Below, in pieces: positions 45,403-55,167 of a DNA stretch of 63,546 nucleotides. Every line of letters begins with the position of its first letter. The first letter of the stretch is position 1. The stretch comes from an uncultured Sediminibacterium sp. (lineage in GTDB: Bacteria; Bacteroidota; Bacteroidia; Chitinophagales; Chitinophagaceae), in assembly GCA_937911175.1 (NCBI GenBank), contig CALDSE010000063.1, positions 1-63,546 of the forward strand, given 5' to 3'. Both the position numbers and the translations under genes were made by a program. Under the pieces are notes generated by a model, which saw only the letters and a list, made by a program, of their open reading frames with translations, made no database searches and was not told where the DNA came from.

Positions 45403-46914
45403 ATGGGACTAGTTATTTTTATTATTTTTTGGTTAGGTTGGCATATTGGTATGTATAGCATGCTTGTAAAAGCAGGAGCAGATAAAACCAAGGCAATGAT
45501 TCCTATTTATAATACCTGGGAAGTGGTAAACTTATGTGGTATTCCAAAAATTTGGTTTTGGTTACAATTGGTTCCCATTTTAGGACAATTTATTAGCCTT
45601 TGGATTTCTATCATTTTTACCATGCATTTTAAAAAGGTAAATGTGATTCAACATGCATTAGTTGTTTTTGTGCCTTTTATTTATTTACCTTATTTAGGAT
45701 TTTCAGTAAAAGAAAAATGGTATGGTGAGCAGGCTTTAGCCCATTATCATAAACCCGCTTCTAGAGAATGGATTGACGCTGGTGTATTTGCTATTGTGGC
45801 TGCTACTTTAATTAGAACATTTTTATTTGAAGCTTATGTGATTCCTACAGAGAGTATGGAAAAAACACTTTTAGTGAATGACTTTTTATTTGTAGACAAA
45901 CTTACTTATGGTGCTAGAATTCCTCAAACACCTATTTCTTTTCCTTTTGTACACAATACTTTACCAGGGGCGCCTACCACACCTTCTTATTCAAAATTGG
46001 TGCAACTCGATTATCAAAGATTAACTAAGTTCAGAAACATTAATAGAAACGATGTAGTGGTTTTTAATTTTCCAGCAGGAGATACTATTATTAACTTACC
46101 AGAATTTGGATCTAAGTTTCCTTATTACGATGTATTAAGAACACCAGAGTATAATAATAATAGAGAAAAATTGCAAGCCGATTATCCAATTTTAGTGCAT
46201 CCAGTGGATAAGACCGACAACTATATTAAAAGATGTGTGGGTATTCCTGGCGATATTATTCAAATAAAGGGTAGTAGGTTATGGGTGAATAATAAGCCAG
46301 CTTATGTGGCTGCTTCTGCGCAAACAGAATATATTGTAATAACCGATGGTACAGCCATCCCAGAAAGTTTTATAGAAGATACCATTGGTATTGACATTAA
46401 TGAGGCGACTTCTGATTTTAAAATAATGGAAGGAAGTCCTAATACTTATGTGATTAATATGACAGCAGGGGCTGCAGCCAGCTTACGTAAATTGCCTCAA
46501 GTAAAAGAAGTTAGTTTTTATGTAGATAATTTAATTGGTAATACTTTCCCGAATGATGTTGTGCATGCGCCATGGTCGGTAGACAATTTCGGTGCTATTC
46601 GTATTCCTAAAAAAGGAGATATTATTGAATTAAATGATACTACCATTGAAATTTACAGAAGACTTATTACCAACTATGAGCATAATAGTTTAGAAAAACA
46701 AAATGGTCAATACTTTATCAATGGAGCGGCTGCTACTACTTATTTAGTAAAGTATGATTATTATTGGATGATGGGAGACAATCGTCATCGTAGTCAAGAT
46801 AGTAGATACTGGGGCTTTGTTCCTGAAACACATATTGTAGGTAGAGCCGCTTTAATTTGGTTTAGTTATAATAATTCTATTAGATGGAACCGACTCTTTA
46901 ATCTTATTAAATAA
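45403..46914 (+). CDS. lepB: Signal peptidase I, long form
   Basis: 503-residue inner-membrane peptidase removing signal peptides. An N-terminal multi-helix domain (about 1-110, DUF5684-like: GADKTKAMIPIYNTWEVVNL) precedes the catalytic anchor. Ser is in AYVIPTESMEKTL, the general-base Lys in NYIKRCVGIPGD, and the C-terminal box is MMGDNRHRSQDSRYWGFVP. A roughly 200-residue insertion lies between the Lys region and that box, longer than in E. coli (324 total). Both features are common in Bacteroidota. Confidence 0.93.
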   Translation: MGLVIFIIFWLGWHIGMYSMLVKAGADKTKAMIPIYNTWEVVNLCGIPKIWFWLQLVPILGQFISLWISIIFTMHFKKVNVIQHALVVFVPFIYLPYLGFSVKEKWYGEQALAHYHKPASREWIDAGVFAIVAATLIRTFLFEAYVIPTESMEKTLLVNDFLFVDKLTYGARIPQTPISFPFVHNTLPGAPTTPSYSKLVQLDYQRLTKFRNINRNDVVVFNFPAGDTIINLPEFGSKFPYYDVLRTPEYNNNREKLQADYPILVHPVDKTDNYIKRCVGIPGDIIQIKGSRLWVNNKPAYVAASAQTEYIVITDGTAIPESFIEDTIGIDINEATSDFKIMEGSPNTYVINMTAGAAASLRKLPQVKEVSFYVDNLIGNTFPNDVVHAPWSVDNFGAIRIPKKGDIIELNDTTIEIYRRLITNYEHNSLEKQNGQYFINGAAATTYLVKYDYYWMMGDNRHRSQDSRYWGFVPETHIVGRAALIWFSYNNSIRWNRLFNLIK

Positions 46915-46932
46915 ATTACATAATTAAAGTAC

Positions 46933-47415
46933 ATGCAGCAAAAATTTGAATTCGAATATGATTTGTTAGACGATTCAAATCAATTGTCCAGCTCGGATCA
47001 AGAACTATTAGAAGCTGCTAAAAAAGCAACCCAAACGGCATATGCTCCTTATTCTAATTTTAAAGTAGGGGCTGCTGCAAGATTGAGTTCCAATACAATT
47101 ATTATTGGCTCTAACCAGGAAAGTGCCAGTTTCCCCGTAGGCATTTGTGCCGAGCGTGCGCTATTAAACAGTGTAGGAAGCCAATTTCCCCAGGAAAAAA
47201 TACAAACTATTGCCATTAGTTACGAGCCGGTAGCTAAGCCTTCCTTAGAGCCTATATCGCCTTGTGGTATGTGCAGACAGTCTTTATTAGACTACGAGAA
47301 CAGGTTTCAATCACCCATTAAGATTATTATGGCAGGCATGTCGGGTAAAGTAATGGTTTTAAAATCGGCTACTCATTTATTACCCTTTGGTTTTGATGGT
47401 TCTATTTTAAAATAA
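46933..47415 (+). CDS. cdd: Cytidine deaminase
   Basis: 160-residue zinc enzyme deaminating cytidine and deoxycytidine (pyrimidine salvage). Seen: APYSNFKVGAAA, the catalytic Cys-Ala-Glu in GICAERALL and the zinc ligands in SPCGMCRQSLLDYE. An N-terminal extension of about 30 residues precedes the usual core. Eighteen bases after lepB; its 3' end overlaps the convergent ogt gene by nine bases. Confidence 0.93.
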   Translation: MQQKFEFEYDLLDDSNQLSSSDQELLEAAKKATQTAYAPYSNFKVGAAARLSSNTIIIGSNQESASFPVGICAERALLNSVGSQFPQEKIQTIAISYEPVAKPSLEPISPCGMCRQSLLDYENRFQSPIKIIMAGMSGKVMVLKSATHLLPFGFDGSILK

Positions 47416-47907
47416 GGTTTGTACGCCAAGCGCCAGTCTGAATTCATGTTGTAATAGCCATTTCTTTCTGGCCTTACCCCAGGCATAACCCACTAGTGAT
47501 CTATCAGCCCCCACAATCCTATGACAGGGAACTATAATGGCTATTTTATTTTTACCATTGGCAGCGGCCGCTGCTCTAATAGCATTAGGGTCGCCCATTT
47601 TTTTAGCAAGTTCCCCATAACTTAAATTCTTTCCAAAAGGCACTTCGTATAATTCTTTCCAAACTCTTTGTTGAAATTCTGTTCCTTCCTGGTTAATCGC
47701 TACTGAAAAACTTCTTCTACTGCCCGCAAAATATTCCAAGAGTTCATCAATGCATTGTTGAATCACAGGGGGTGAATTCTCTGATAAATCTATTTTTGCA
47801 ACAGCTTCTGCTTCTACAAAAACTAATTCTTCAATACAATAATCAGAAGCTACTATTTTAATGACACCAATGGGGCTATGATATATTTGTGTATAGGTAG
47901 TTTCCAT
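47407..47907 (-). CDS. ogt: Methylated-DNA--protein-cysteine methyltransferase
   Basis: 166-residue suicide repair protein removing O6-alkyl groups from guanine. The acceptor Cys is in IIVPCHRIVGAD, preceded by the helix-turn-helix segment (VPFGKNLSYGELAKKMGD, AIRAAAAANGKN). Ada/Ogt C-terminal domain only, no regulatory half. Its start codon overlaps the stop of the csaA-like gene (TAATG), so the two are translationally coupled. Confidence 0.93.
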   Translation of the reverse strand: METTYTQIYHSPIGVIKIVASDYCIEELVFVEAEAVAKIDLSENSPPVIQQCIDELLEYFAGSRRSFSVAINQEGTEFQQRVWKELYEVPFGKNLSYGELAKKMGDPNAIRAAAAANGKNKIAIIVPCHRIVGADRSLVGYAWGKARKKWLLQHEFRLALGVQTLF

Positions 47908-48236
47908 TAACCGATGGGTTGTCCGTTTTGAACCGGATGTGAGGGGTGTAATAATACCACTTCATTTTGAGTATCATAAACACCTAAAACTAAACACTCA
48001 CTCATAAAATTGGCAATTTGCTTGGGTGGAAAATTCACCACCGCCACCACTTGTTTACCAATTAAATTTTCAATGCTATAATGAGCTGTAATTTGTGCGG
48101 AAGATTTTTTAATACCTAGGCTGCCAAAATCGATACTCAATTGGTAGGCAGGTTTTTTTGCTTTTGCAAAAACTTCAGCAGTTAAAATGGTACCGCAACG
48201 AATATCTACCTTGGTGAAATCATCCCACTGAATCAT
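47907..48236 (-). CDS. csaA: CsaA-like tRNA-binding protein
   Basis: 109-residue EMAP/OB-fold domain. Seen: FTKVDIRCGTILTAEVF, the AYQLSIDFGSLGIKKSSAQIT core and VVAVVNFPPKQIANFMSECL, as in CsaA proteins reported to bind tRNA and act as export chaperones. Coupled to ogt; the functional link is unclear. Confidence 0.9.
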   Translation of the reverse strand: MIQWDDFTKVDIRCGTILTAEVFAKAKKPAYQLSIDFGSLGIKKSSAQITAHYSIENLIGKQVVAVVNFPPKQIANFMSECLVLGVYDTQNEVVLLHPSHPVQNGQPIG

Positions 48237-48303
48237 AGTTTTTTATTTACGCCCAAAGGTACAATGCTTAGGTCAATATTGTGTTCAATACTTGGGCCAA
48301 TAA

Positions 48304-49173
48304 TTAGTCTAATAAGTCGGCTAAATCGGAAAGGTCTTTTTGTTTGTATTGCAGGGTAGGGCTATTAAAACATTTTGCAAATTCTAGTAAATGTTTTTTA
48401 ATGATTTTCACATTAGACAAAGCTTTGTAATAACTATTCTTTGGTTCTATGTTGGATCTAATCATGTATTGATCTAAATCTTTCTGTGAAAAGGCATTGC
48501 CAGTGGTGCCCTCTACATAAAATTGAATAAACTCTTGAGGGTTGGGAACTATTTCTTCAGGGTCCCAGTCTGATGCATAAAAAGCGATAATACATTGCTT
48601 AGGAATATTGATGAACTGCGCTTGTATTTCTAGTTGTTGACAAAGTTCTGCGTATAATAAAGTGTTCGCAATGGCATTGCCTTTTTTAGATTGTAGCGGC
48701 GCTGAAATTAAAAACTCTTCTGGCTTTTCGTAGTTAACTTCAACGCCCTTAATTTGATAGTAGCTAAATAAGATGTTTCTAATTACATTGGCTTGTTCTA
48801 AGGGCGTTAAGTAGTTGTTTAATTCAAGCCAAATATTGCGTCTAATTTTTTCCATTTGATGGCGTAAGCTGTCAATGGCTAATTCGGGAAATTGAAATTT
48901 TGTAACCAGTAATGCACCTTCAAATAAAGAGGGGTCTGGTTTAGATTTCCATTCTATGAAGGCTTCTTTTAAATCTTGCAAACGCAGTTTGTAAATCATT
49001 ATTTCAATGCGATCCAAAGTAGCCTCGTCCAGTGTATTTTCCCAAAGATGTTCTAGGTCGGGAATAATGGGGGTGCCATAATTGAGCAACCTGTCTGCAA
49101 TGGTATTAAATACTTCTTCGTCAGGGTCGTCTATTAGCTTAAATAGGGCGCTAATTTCGGCTTCTTTTTGCAT
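48304..49173 (-). CDS. Transglutaminase-like (SirB1/Transglut_core2) protein
   Basis: 289 residues. N-terminal HEAT-like helices (LFKLIDDPDEEVFNTIADRL), then the Transglut_core2 region about 90-230 (LTPLEQANVIRNILFSYYQIKG, KGNAIANTLLYAELCQQLEI). The usual catalytic Cys of true transglutaminases is not evident, as is common in SirB1-type members. Role unknown. Upstream region is shared with the divergent desaturase gene. Confidence 0.8.
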   Translation of the reverse strand: MQKEAEISALFKLIDDPDEEVFNTIADRLLNYGTPIIPDLEHLWENTLDEATLDRIEIMIYKLRLQDLKEAFIEWKSKPDPSLFEGALLVTKFQFPELAIDSLRHQMEKIRRNIWLELNNYLTPLEQANVIRNILFSYYQIKGVEVNYEKPEEFLISAPLQSKKGNAIANTLLYAELCQQLEIQAQFINIPKQCIIAFYASDWDPEEIVPNPQEFIQFYVEGTTGNAFSQKDLDQYMIRSNIEPKNSYYKALSNVKIIKKHLLEFAKCFNSPTLQYKQKDLSDLADLLD

Positions 49174-49379
49174 AGGTTCTACTAATCTTAGGTTTCAATT
49201 ATTATTCAAATCAACGAAATATATCGTCAAAATCCCCTTTTACTTATCCCATCTATGTGGATATATTTAACAATTGTTTGCATAATAAATAGAATTATTA
49301 AACGTTCGGGTAAATAACAGAGAATAATGCCTAGTCTTATTGCTATTTGCCTTTTCTTTGTATATTATAACGATTGTCT

Positions 49380-50471
49380 ATGTCAAACATGCATCTGATT
49401 ACTCCTAAGTTTCCTGTAATGGCTAATTCATTACATGCAGAATTAAAAAGAAGAGTGAATCTATATTTAGAAGACCATGCTATTAAAGCAACAGGTAATT
49501 TTAAATTGTTTTCTAAAGCTATTATTTTAATGAGCTTATTTGTGGTTACTTATATTCATTTAATATTTTTTACCCCACCTGTATTTTATGCCATTTTAGA
49601 ATCTGTATTATTTGGAGGGCTTATTGCAGCTATTGGTTTTAATGTTATGCACGATGGCAGCCATGGTAGTTTTAGTAAATACGCTTGGTTAAATAAATTA
49701 GCCTCTTCTTCTATTAGCGTGCTAGGGGCAAGCCGTTTTATGTGGGCGATGAAGCATGTAACCTTGCACCATACCTATACCAATATTGATGGGGTAGATG
49801 ATGATATTGAAGTAGGTGTTTTAATGAGAATGGCGCCCACCCAAAAACATTATCTTTTACACCGTTTTCAACATATTTATTTCTGGGGTTTATATATGTT
49901 ATTATATATTTTTTGGATTTTCTTTGCCGATTATAAAAAGTATTTCACTAAAAAAATTGGCACAGTAGAAATTAGCAAAATGAGCGTTTCTGAGCATATT
50001 GAATTTTGGGCAGTGAAAGTTTACCATGCATTTGTATTTGTAGTATTACCTATTTATATGTTGGGCTGGGTAAGCTGGTTAGTTGGGTTTTTAGTAGTGG
50101 GCTGCTTTGCTGGTTTTATATTGAGTATAGTTTTCCAATTAGCACATACCGTAACAGACACTGCATTTCCTTTAGCCAACCAACCGGAGAATAAAATGGA
50201 AGAAGAATTTGCAGTACATCAAATTCAAACCACTGCTAATTTTGCGACTAAGAGTAAGATAGTAAGTTGGTTAGTGGGTGGGTTGAACTTTCAAATTGAG
50301 CATCATTTGTTCCCTAAAATCTCTCATGTACATTATCCTGCTATTTCTAAAATAGTAAAGAAAACATGTGCTGATTTTAAATTAAAGTACATTGAATACC
50401 CTACGGTCGTAAGTGCCATCAAAGCACACGTTCAATACCTTAAATTAATGAGTAAGCCTTCATTCCAATAA
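49380..50471 (+). CDS. Membrane fatty acid desaturase
   Basis: 363 residues from ATG at 49380. Four or more membrane helices and the three His boxes of acyl-lipid/acyl-CoA desaturases: HDGSHGS, HHTYTN and QIEHHLFP. The QxxHH third box is the delta-5/6 (front-end) type. A diiron centre is expected; an electron donor such as the ferredoxin at 54 kb is possible but not shown. Likely tunes membrane fluidity. Confidence 0.92.
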   Translation: MSNMHLITPKFPVMANSLHAELKRRVNLYLEDHAIKATGNFKLFSKAIILMSLFVVTYIHLIFFTPPVFYAILESVLFGGLIAAIGFNVMHDGSHGSFSKYAWLNKLASSSISVLGASRFMWAMKHVTLHHTYTNIDGVDDDIEVGVLMRMAPTQKHYLLHRFQHIYFWGLYMLLYIFWIFFADYKKYFTKKIGTVEISKMSVSEHIEFWAVKVYHAFVFVVLPIYMLGWVSWLVGFLVVGCFAGFILSIVFQLAHTVTDTAFPLANQPENKMEEEFAVHQIQTTANFATKSKIVSWLVGGLNFQIEHHLFPKISHVHYPAISKIVKKTCADFKLKYIEYPTVVSAIKAHVQYLKLMSKPSFQ

Positions 50472-50472
50472 A

Positions 50473-52824
50473 CTAAGAAGCCTTTTTCTTTCTGGCCATT
50501 TTGCGTGGCGGGTTGGCTTTTAATTCAGCAATAGTGGCATTTACTTCTTCAATGGTCAAGGTTTCTACTTTTTCTTGTTGTTCTTTACTCAATTTGAAGT
50601 TGCGTAAACCTTGCTTGATATAAGGGCCATAAGGGCCTCTCAATAATTGTATCTTTTCTTTTTCAAATACCTTAATGGTTCTCTCGTCTTTGGCTTTGCG
50701 CTTTTCTGCAATCATAGGTGATAATTCTTCTAGGGTTACAGTGTAAGGGTCCATTTCCTTGTTAAGGGAGTAGAACTTCTTAGCATGAGCCGCATAAGGG
50801 CCAAAGCGACCAATATTTACTGAAACATCTTCCTCTTCGAATTGTCCAAGCATTCTAGGTAGTTTGAAAAGCTCCATGGCTTCATCAAAACTAATTGTCT
50901 CAATACTTTGAGAGGCTTTCAATTTTGCGAATCTTGGTTTTTCTTCTTCATCTTGGTGGCCAATTTGAACCATCGGTCCATATCTTCCCATACGCGCAAT
51001 TACTTTTTTACCAGTCACTGCATCAAAACCTAGTTCTCTTTCACCTTTTGCTCTTTCAGCCGTTTCAAGGGTATGTTCAATGGTCGTATGAAATGGTTCA
51101 TAAAAAGAGGCTAACATATCGCTCCATTTTAATTTACCAGCTGCGATTTCATCAAACTCGCCTTCAATTTTAGCTGTAAAGTTAAAGTCCATTACTTTTT
51201 CAAAATGCAATTTCAAAAAGTCGGTCACCACTAAACCTAAATCGGTAGGGGATAACTTATTTTTTTCTGCACCTGTAATTTCAGACGCAGTCTCTTGCTT
51301 GATAACATCTTTATTGTCCAATGTTAAAATCTGGTAGATTCTTTTAATGCCTTCTTTTTCTCTTTTCTCTACGTAATTACGTTTCATAATGGTAGAAATG
51401 GTAGGCGCATAAGTAGAAGGGCGTCCAATACCTAATTCCTCTAATTTCTTCACCAGCGATGCTTCTGTATACCTCGAACTAGGTCGGCTAAAACGCTCTA
51501 GTCCTGTCATTTCTAAAAAGTCTAAAACTTGTCCTTTTGCTAAAGGGGGTAATAAACTTTCGCCCTCTTCATTATTATCTTCTTCCTCTTCGTCGTTACT
51601 TTCTAAATATACTTTTAGAAAACCATCAAATTTCATCACCTCTCCACTTGCCGTTAATGTTTCTTTATTGGTAGATACTTCAATTTTAGCAGTTGTTTTT
51701 TCAAATTGCGCATCGCTCATTTGAGAAGCAATGGTTCTTTTCCAAATAAGTTCGTATAATCTATTTAAATCGGCATCGTCTACTTTACTTTCATTCATGT
51801 AAGATGGGCGAATGGCCTCATGCGCTTCTTGCGCATTTTCATTTTTATTTTTAAACTTGCGTGGTTGATAATATTTTTCACCAAAGCTTGAATTAATTTC
51901 TGTTTTAATGGCGTCCACTGCTGTTTCACTTAAACTAATACTATCGGTTCTCATGTAAGTGATCTTACCACTTTCATATAATTTTTGTGCAAGCAACATT
52001 GTTTTACTTACACTGTATCCTAATTTTCTTGAGGCTTCTTGTTGTAAAGTAGAAGTGGTGAAAGGCGCTGAGGGCGTGCGTTTGCCGTCTTTTACTGCAA
52101 TATCTTTTACGGTATATTTTGCACCTTTTGATTCGTTTAAAAACTTTTCTGCGGCGCCTGCGGTAGATAATTTTTGAGGGCCTTCTGCTTTAAACTTTAC
52201 TTTCTTTTTATTAATGTCAGGAGCTGTAAATAAAGCTGAAATTTTAAAAACGCTTTCAGGTAAAAAATGATTAATCTCTCTTTCCCTTTCTGCAATTAAT
52301 CTTACGGCAACACTTTGTACACGACCGGCACTTAAACTTCTTTGCATGCCTATTTTTCTCCAAAGCACTGGGCTTAATTCAAAACCCACAATTCTATCTA
52401 ATATTCTTCTTGCTTGTTGTGCGTCCACTAAGTCCATATTTATGAAACGCGGATTCGCAACCGCTTTTTTAATAGCAGGCGCGGTAATCTCATGAAATAC
52501 AATACGCTTTGTTTTTTTAGGATCTAATCCCAATACTTCTGCTAAATGCCAACTAATACTTTCTCCTTCACGGTCCTCATCCGATGCAAGCCAAACTTCC
52601 TTTGCCTTCTTTGACATGGATTTTAATTCCTTTACTACTTTTTCTTTCTCACTAGGGACAGAATATCTTGGTGCAAATTTGTTTTTTAAGTCAATACCCA
52701 TATCTGCTTTCTCTAGATCACGAATATGACCATAGCAGCTTCTTACTTCAAATTCTTCCCCTAAAATCTTCTCGATCGTCTTGGCCTTTGCAGGCGACTC
52801 CACAATTAATAAGTTTTTTGACAT
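50473..52824 (-). CDS. topA: DNA topoisomerase I
   Basis: 783-residue type IA topoisomerase relaxing negative supercoils. TOPRIM at the N-terminus (LLIVESPAKAKTIEKILG, SDEDREGESISWHLAE); active-site Tyr in KITYMRTDSISLS; C-terminal repeats without the zinc-finger cysteines of E. coli TopA (GRYGPMVQIG, GRFGPYAAHAKK, GPYGPYIKQG) and a basic tail RKMARKKKAS. An acidic insertion (SNDEEEEDNNEEGE) lies near 420. ATG at 52824 preferred over the in-frame TTG at 52833. Confidence 0.95.
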   Translation of the reverse strand: MSKNLLIVESPAKAKTIEKILGEEFEVRSCYGHIRDLEKADMGIDLKNKFAPRYSVPSEKEKVVKELKSMSKKAKEVWLASDEDREGESISWHLAEVLGLDPKKTKRIVFHEITAPAIKKAVANPRFINMDLVDAQQARRILDRIVGFELSPVLWRKIGMQRSLSAGRVQSVAVRLIAEREREINHFLPESVFKISALFTAPDINKKKVKFKAEGPQKLSTAGAAEKFLNESKGAKYTVKDIAVKDGKRTPSAPFTTSTLQQEASRKLGYSVSKTMLLAQKLYESGKITYMRTDSISLSETAVDAIKTEINSSFGEKYYQPRKFKNKNENAQEAHEAIRPSYMNESKVDDADLNRLYELIWKRTIASQMSDAQFEKTTAKIEVSTNKETLTASGEVMKFDGFLKVYLESNDEEEEDNNEEGESLLPPLAKGQVLDFLEMTGLERFSRPSSRYTEASLVKKLEELGIGRPSTYAPTISTIMKRNYVEKREKEGIKRIYQILTLDNKDVIKQETASEITGAEKNKLSPTDLGLVVTDFLKLHFEKVMDFNFTAKIEGEFDEIAAGKLKWSDMLASFYEPFHTTIEHTLETAERAKGERELGFDAVTGKKVIARMGRYGPMVQIGHQDEEEKPRFAKLKASQSIETISFDEAMELFKLPRMLGQFEEEDVSVNIGRFGPYAAHAKKFYSLNKEMDPYTVTLEELSPMIAEKRKAKDERTIKVFEKEKIQLLRGPYGPYIKQGLRNFKLSKEQQEKVETLTIEEVNATIAELKANPPRKMARKKKAS

Positions 52825-52874
52825 AGTTGCCAACCGCTCCTACGGGTATTTTTGGAATTGAATATCAATTAATT

Positions 52875-52955
52875 ATGAAAAAAGAAAAAAGACCATTGCT
52901 GGCTAATCTTCTCTTTTCTCGCGATGCAATATTAGAGCTTTCACCTAAAAAATAA
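52875..52955 (+). CDS. Possible 26-residue small protein
   Basis: Frame MKKEKRPLLANLLFSRDAI.. ending LSPKK and TAA, filling the gap between topA (divergent) and the hydrolase. A TATTTTTG -7 match lies at 52847-52854, 20 bases before the ATG, with TTG at 52827-52829 but a short 17-base spacer. There is no independent support such as homologs, so this is speculative. Confidence 0.25.
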   Translation: MKKEKRPLLANLLFSRDAILELSPKK

Positions 52956-52962
52956 AAATAAG

Positions 52963-53859
52963 CTATTCTATTGGAGCTAGAAAGGCCATTATTTTATCAA
53001 TAATTTCAGGGGTTTTATATACTTTATTATGACCTAAACCATTGGTAATCAGGAATTTTATATTTTTTGGGGCTTTTTTTTGAAATTCGACCAAATCTTC
53101 GAAGGGACAAACCAAATCCTCCCTGTCGTGCACCCAAAGTAGGTCTCCTGCATAGTTTTCGATGGCCCTGTCGGCTTCAAAATAGGTAATTGGCAGACCG
53201 GAACCCTTTTCTACTAATTCATTAAAAGCAGCTCTGATGGCAGGGCTAAGGTGCATCATATTGAAATATCTTTCAAAGGTAGTGGTGGTTTTAGTGGCAG
53301 GAGCAATTAAAACAAACTTATGCTTTGTTGGATTTTCAATAGTCTCTGCAATCATGGCCAAGGTAATGGCACCTAAGGAATGGCCAATAAAATGATCAAT
53401 GGGGCCAATTTCTTTTATGATTTGTTCAATGGCATGTTTATAGATGATTATATTAATGTGTTTGCCCTCACTAAGCCCATGACCAGGTGCGTCAAAACCA
53501 ATGACCCTAAAACCCTTTTTCAATAAGGGCTGAATATATTGGTCAAACTTATAAAAATAGCTGGCATAACCATGTACAATTAATACGGTTTGTCCATTTG
53601 GCTTTGAGGGTTTCCATTCAAAGCCATGAATTATAGTTTTGCCTGTTTTTATAATGCCATCCCCTACGACGGTGATATGCAAGGGCTTCCCCTGATTAAA
53701 TATTGCAGGGGCCTTTCTTTTCTTATATTTTGGATAGGGGGTGCAGAATAAATCAAAGGCCAATTTGCCTGCCACTGGGGGCGAAACCATGCCTAAGGTT
53801 TTAAACTTGGTCCTCAAATATTGTAAATACATCCTTTCAGAGAACCCGAGCGTGGCCAT
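52963..53859 (-). CDS. Alpha/beta hydrolase
   Basis: 298 residues from ATG at 53859. Seen: TVLIVHGYASYFYKF (oxyanion strand), DAPGHGLSEG, nucleophile elbow IGHSLGAIT, acid in VHDREDLVCPF and His in TNGLGHNKVYKT. No signal peptide, so cytoplasmic. Resembles serine esterases or lipases; substrate unknown. A TTG at 53880 would add seven residues but overlaps the -7 element TATCTTTG (53878-53885, minus strand), which favours the ATG. Confidence 0.85.
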   Translation of the reverse strand: MATLGFSERMYLQYLRTKFKTLGMVSPPVAGKLAFDLFCTPYPKYKKRKAPAIFNQGKPLHITVVGDGIIKTGKTIIHGFEWKPSKPNGQTVLIVHGYASYFYKFDQYIQPLLKKGFRVIGFDAPGHGLSEGKHINIIIYKHAIEQIIKEIGPIDHFIGHSLGAITLAMIAETIENPTKHKFVLIAPATKTTTTFERYFNMMHLSPAIRAAFNELVEKGSGLPITYFEADRAIENYAGDLLWVHDREDLVCPFEDLVEFQKKAPKNIKFLITNGLGHNKVYKTPEIIDKIMAFLAPIE

Positions 53860-53970
53860 AACTATATAATTAGAGCGCAAAGATAAGAAGCCCTATTGTA
53901 TAGATATTAGTTTTTTTGTATTTCGACAAAGAAAAATAAAAATGTAATGAAGGCATTGCATGATAACTAG

Positions 53971-53978
53971 TATTTTTG
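53971..53978 (+). promoter_or_regulatory. -7 promoter element of fdx
   Basis: TATTTTTG matches TAnnTTTG, 20 bases before the ferredoxin ATG. Confidence 0.45.
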
Positions 53979-53998
53979 CAAAAATCTAAGATTGACCT

Positions 53999-54334
53999 AT
54001 GTATTCGTTAAAAATTAATTTTGAACAAAAGGGATTAGCGCCAGTGACATTAAATGACATTAAGCCAGACCATAGTTTATTAGAAGTACTATTAGATGCA
54101 GGAATTGAATTACACCATAATTGCGGAGGCGTTTGCGCTTGTAGTACCTGTCATATATATATAAAGAAAGGTTCCGAATTTTTACAGGAGTTATCGGATA
54201 AAGAAGAAGATTTTATTGATAGAGCAGTGAGTCCAAGAATAGAATCGAGATTAGGATGCCAATGCGAATTATTAGCAGGCAGTGGCGCAATTGAAATATT
54301 AGTTCCCGATCAAACACAATTTTTAGGAGAATAA
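53999..54334 (+). CDS. fdx: 2Fe-2S ferredoxin, adrenodoxin type
   Basis: 111 residues. Cluster ligands in HHNCGGVCACSTCHIYI (CX5CX2C) and a later Cys in SRLGCQCEL, the vertebrate/ISC ferredoxin pattern. It supplies electrons for iron-sulfur cluster assembly. iscX follows 31 bases later, which supports the ISC role even though iscS/iscU are not in the window. Confidence 0.93.
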   Translation: MYSLKINFEQKGLAPVTLNDIKPDHSLLEVLLDAGIELHHNCGGVCACSTCHIYIKKGSEFLQELSDKEEDFIDRAVSPRIESRLGCQCELLAGSGAIEILVPDQTQFLGE

Positions 54335-54365
54335 ATTATAATAGACCCGAATTAAATATACCATT

Positions 54366-54605
54366 ATGCCTCAGTTTGAACCACCCATTTATTGGAATGA
54401 TCATGAAGACATCGCTCAAAAATTATATGAAAAATTTGGGGATGATTTTACAGAGTCAAAAATTTATAGAGTGCGCTTCACCGATTTATTAGATTGGGTT
54501 TTATCCTTGCCTCATTTTGAGGGCAAAAAAGAGGAGTCTAATGAGGGCCATCTGGAAATGATTCAATCCGCCTGGGTCTATGAGTGGCGCGATAATCAAA
54601 AATAA
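54366..54605 (+). CDS. iscX: Fe-S assembly protein IscX
   Basis: 79 residues of the small acidic IscX (YfhJ) family: IYWNDHEDIAQKLYEKFGDD near the start, VRFTDLLDWVLSLPHF and the C-terminal IQSAWVYEW. IscX binds IscS and iron in E. coli. Pairing with fdx is the same as in the proteobacterial isc operon. Confidence 0.92.
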   Translation: MPQFEPPIYWNDHEDIAQKLYEKFGDDFTESKIYRVRFTDLLDWVLSLPHFEGKKEESNEGHLEMIQSAWVYEWRDNQK

Positions 54606-54635
54606 GCTTACTTTTATTGTCTAAATAAAGATGCC

Positions 54636-55151
54636 TTGTTAGCTGATTTTAAAAAAATTACTTGTTTTGTATTTGATGTAGATGGTGTGTTAACCAATGG
54701 AAATTTATTGGTGATGCCCAATGGACTAATGGCTAGAACCATGAATATTAAAGATGGCTATGCGATTCAGTTGGCTATTAAAAAAGGCTACAAGGTTTGG
54801 ATTATTTCAGGGGGTAATTCCGATGAAGTGAAAGAGCGCTTAGAAAAATTAGGGGTTAGTCAAGTGTTTATGAAAGTGACAGACAAGAAAGTACTTTTAG
54901 AAGAGTTATCTATTTTACATTCAACCCCAATGGATCAAATATTATATATGGGCGACGATATGCCCGATCTAGAAGCCATGCAATTAGTAAGTATTGCGGC
55001 TTGTCCTAGTGATGCAGCTATTGATATTAAAGCGATGGCTACTTATAAAGCCATTGCCAAAGGAGGAGAGGGTTGCGCTAGAGAAGTGATTGAAAAAACA
55101 TTAAAATTAAATGATCATTGGGATAATGATGATCATATCCAGTCAAAATGA
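54636..55151 (+). CDS. KdsC-like HAD phosphatase
   Basis: 171-residue HAD-IIIA phosphatase without a cap. Seen: CFVFDVDGVLTNGNLL (nucleophile Asp), NIKDGYAIQLAIKKGYKVWI, ISGGNSDEVKERLEKLGV and YMGDDMPDLEAM. Closest to 3-deoxy-manno-octulosonate-8-phosphate phosphatases for the Kdo part of LPS. Start is TTG at 54636; the ATG five bases earlier is in another frame and hits a stop after three codons. Confidence 0.87.
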   Translation: MLADFKKITCFVFDVDGVLTNGNLLVMPNGLMARTMNIKDGYAIQLAIKKGYKVWIISGGNSDEVKERLEKLGVSQVFMKVTDKKVLLEELSILHSTPMDQILYMGDDMPDLEAMQLVSIAACPSDAAIDIKAMATYKAIAKGGEGCAREVIEKTLKLNDHWDNDDHIQSK

Positions 55152-55167
55152 ATTTAAAATAATCAAT

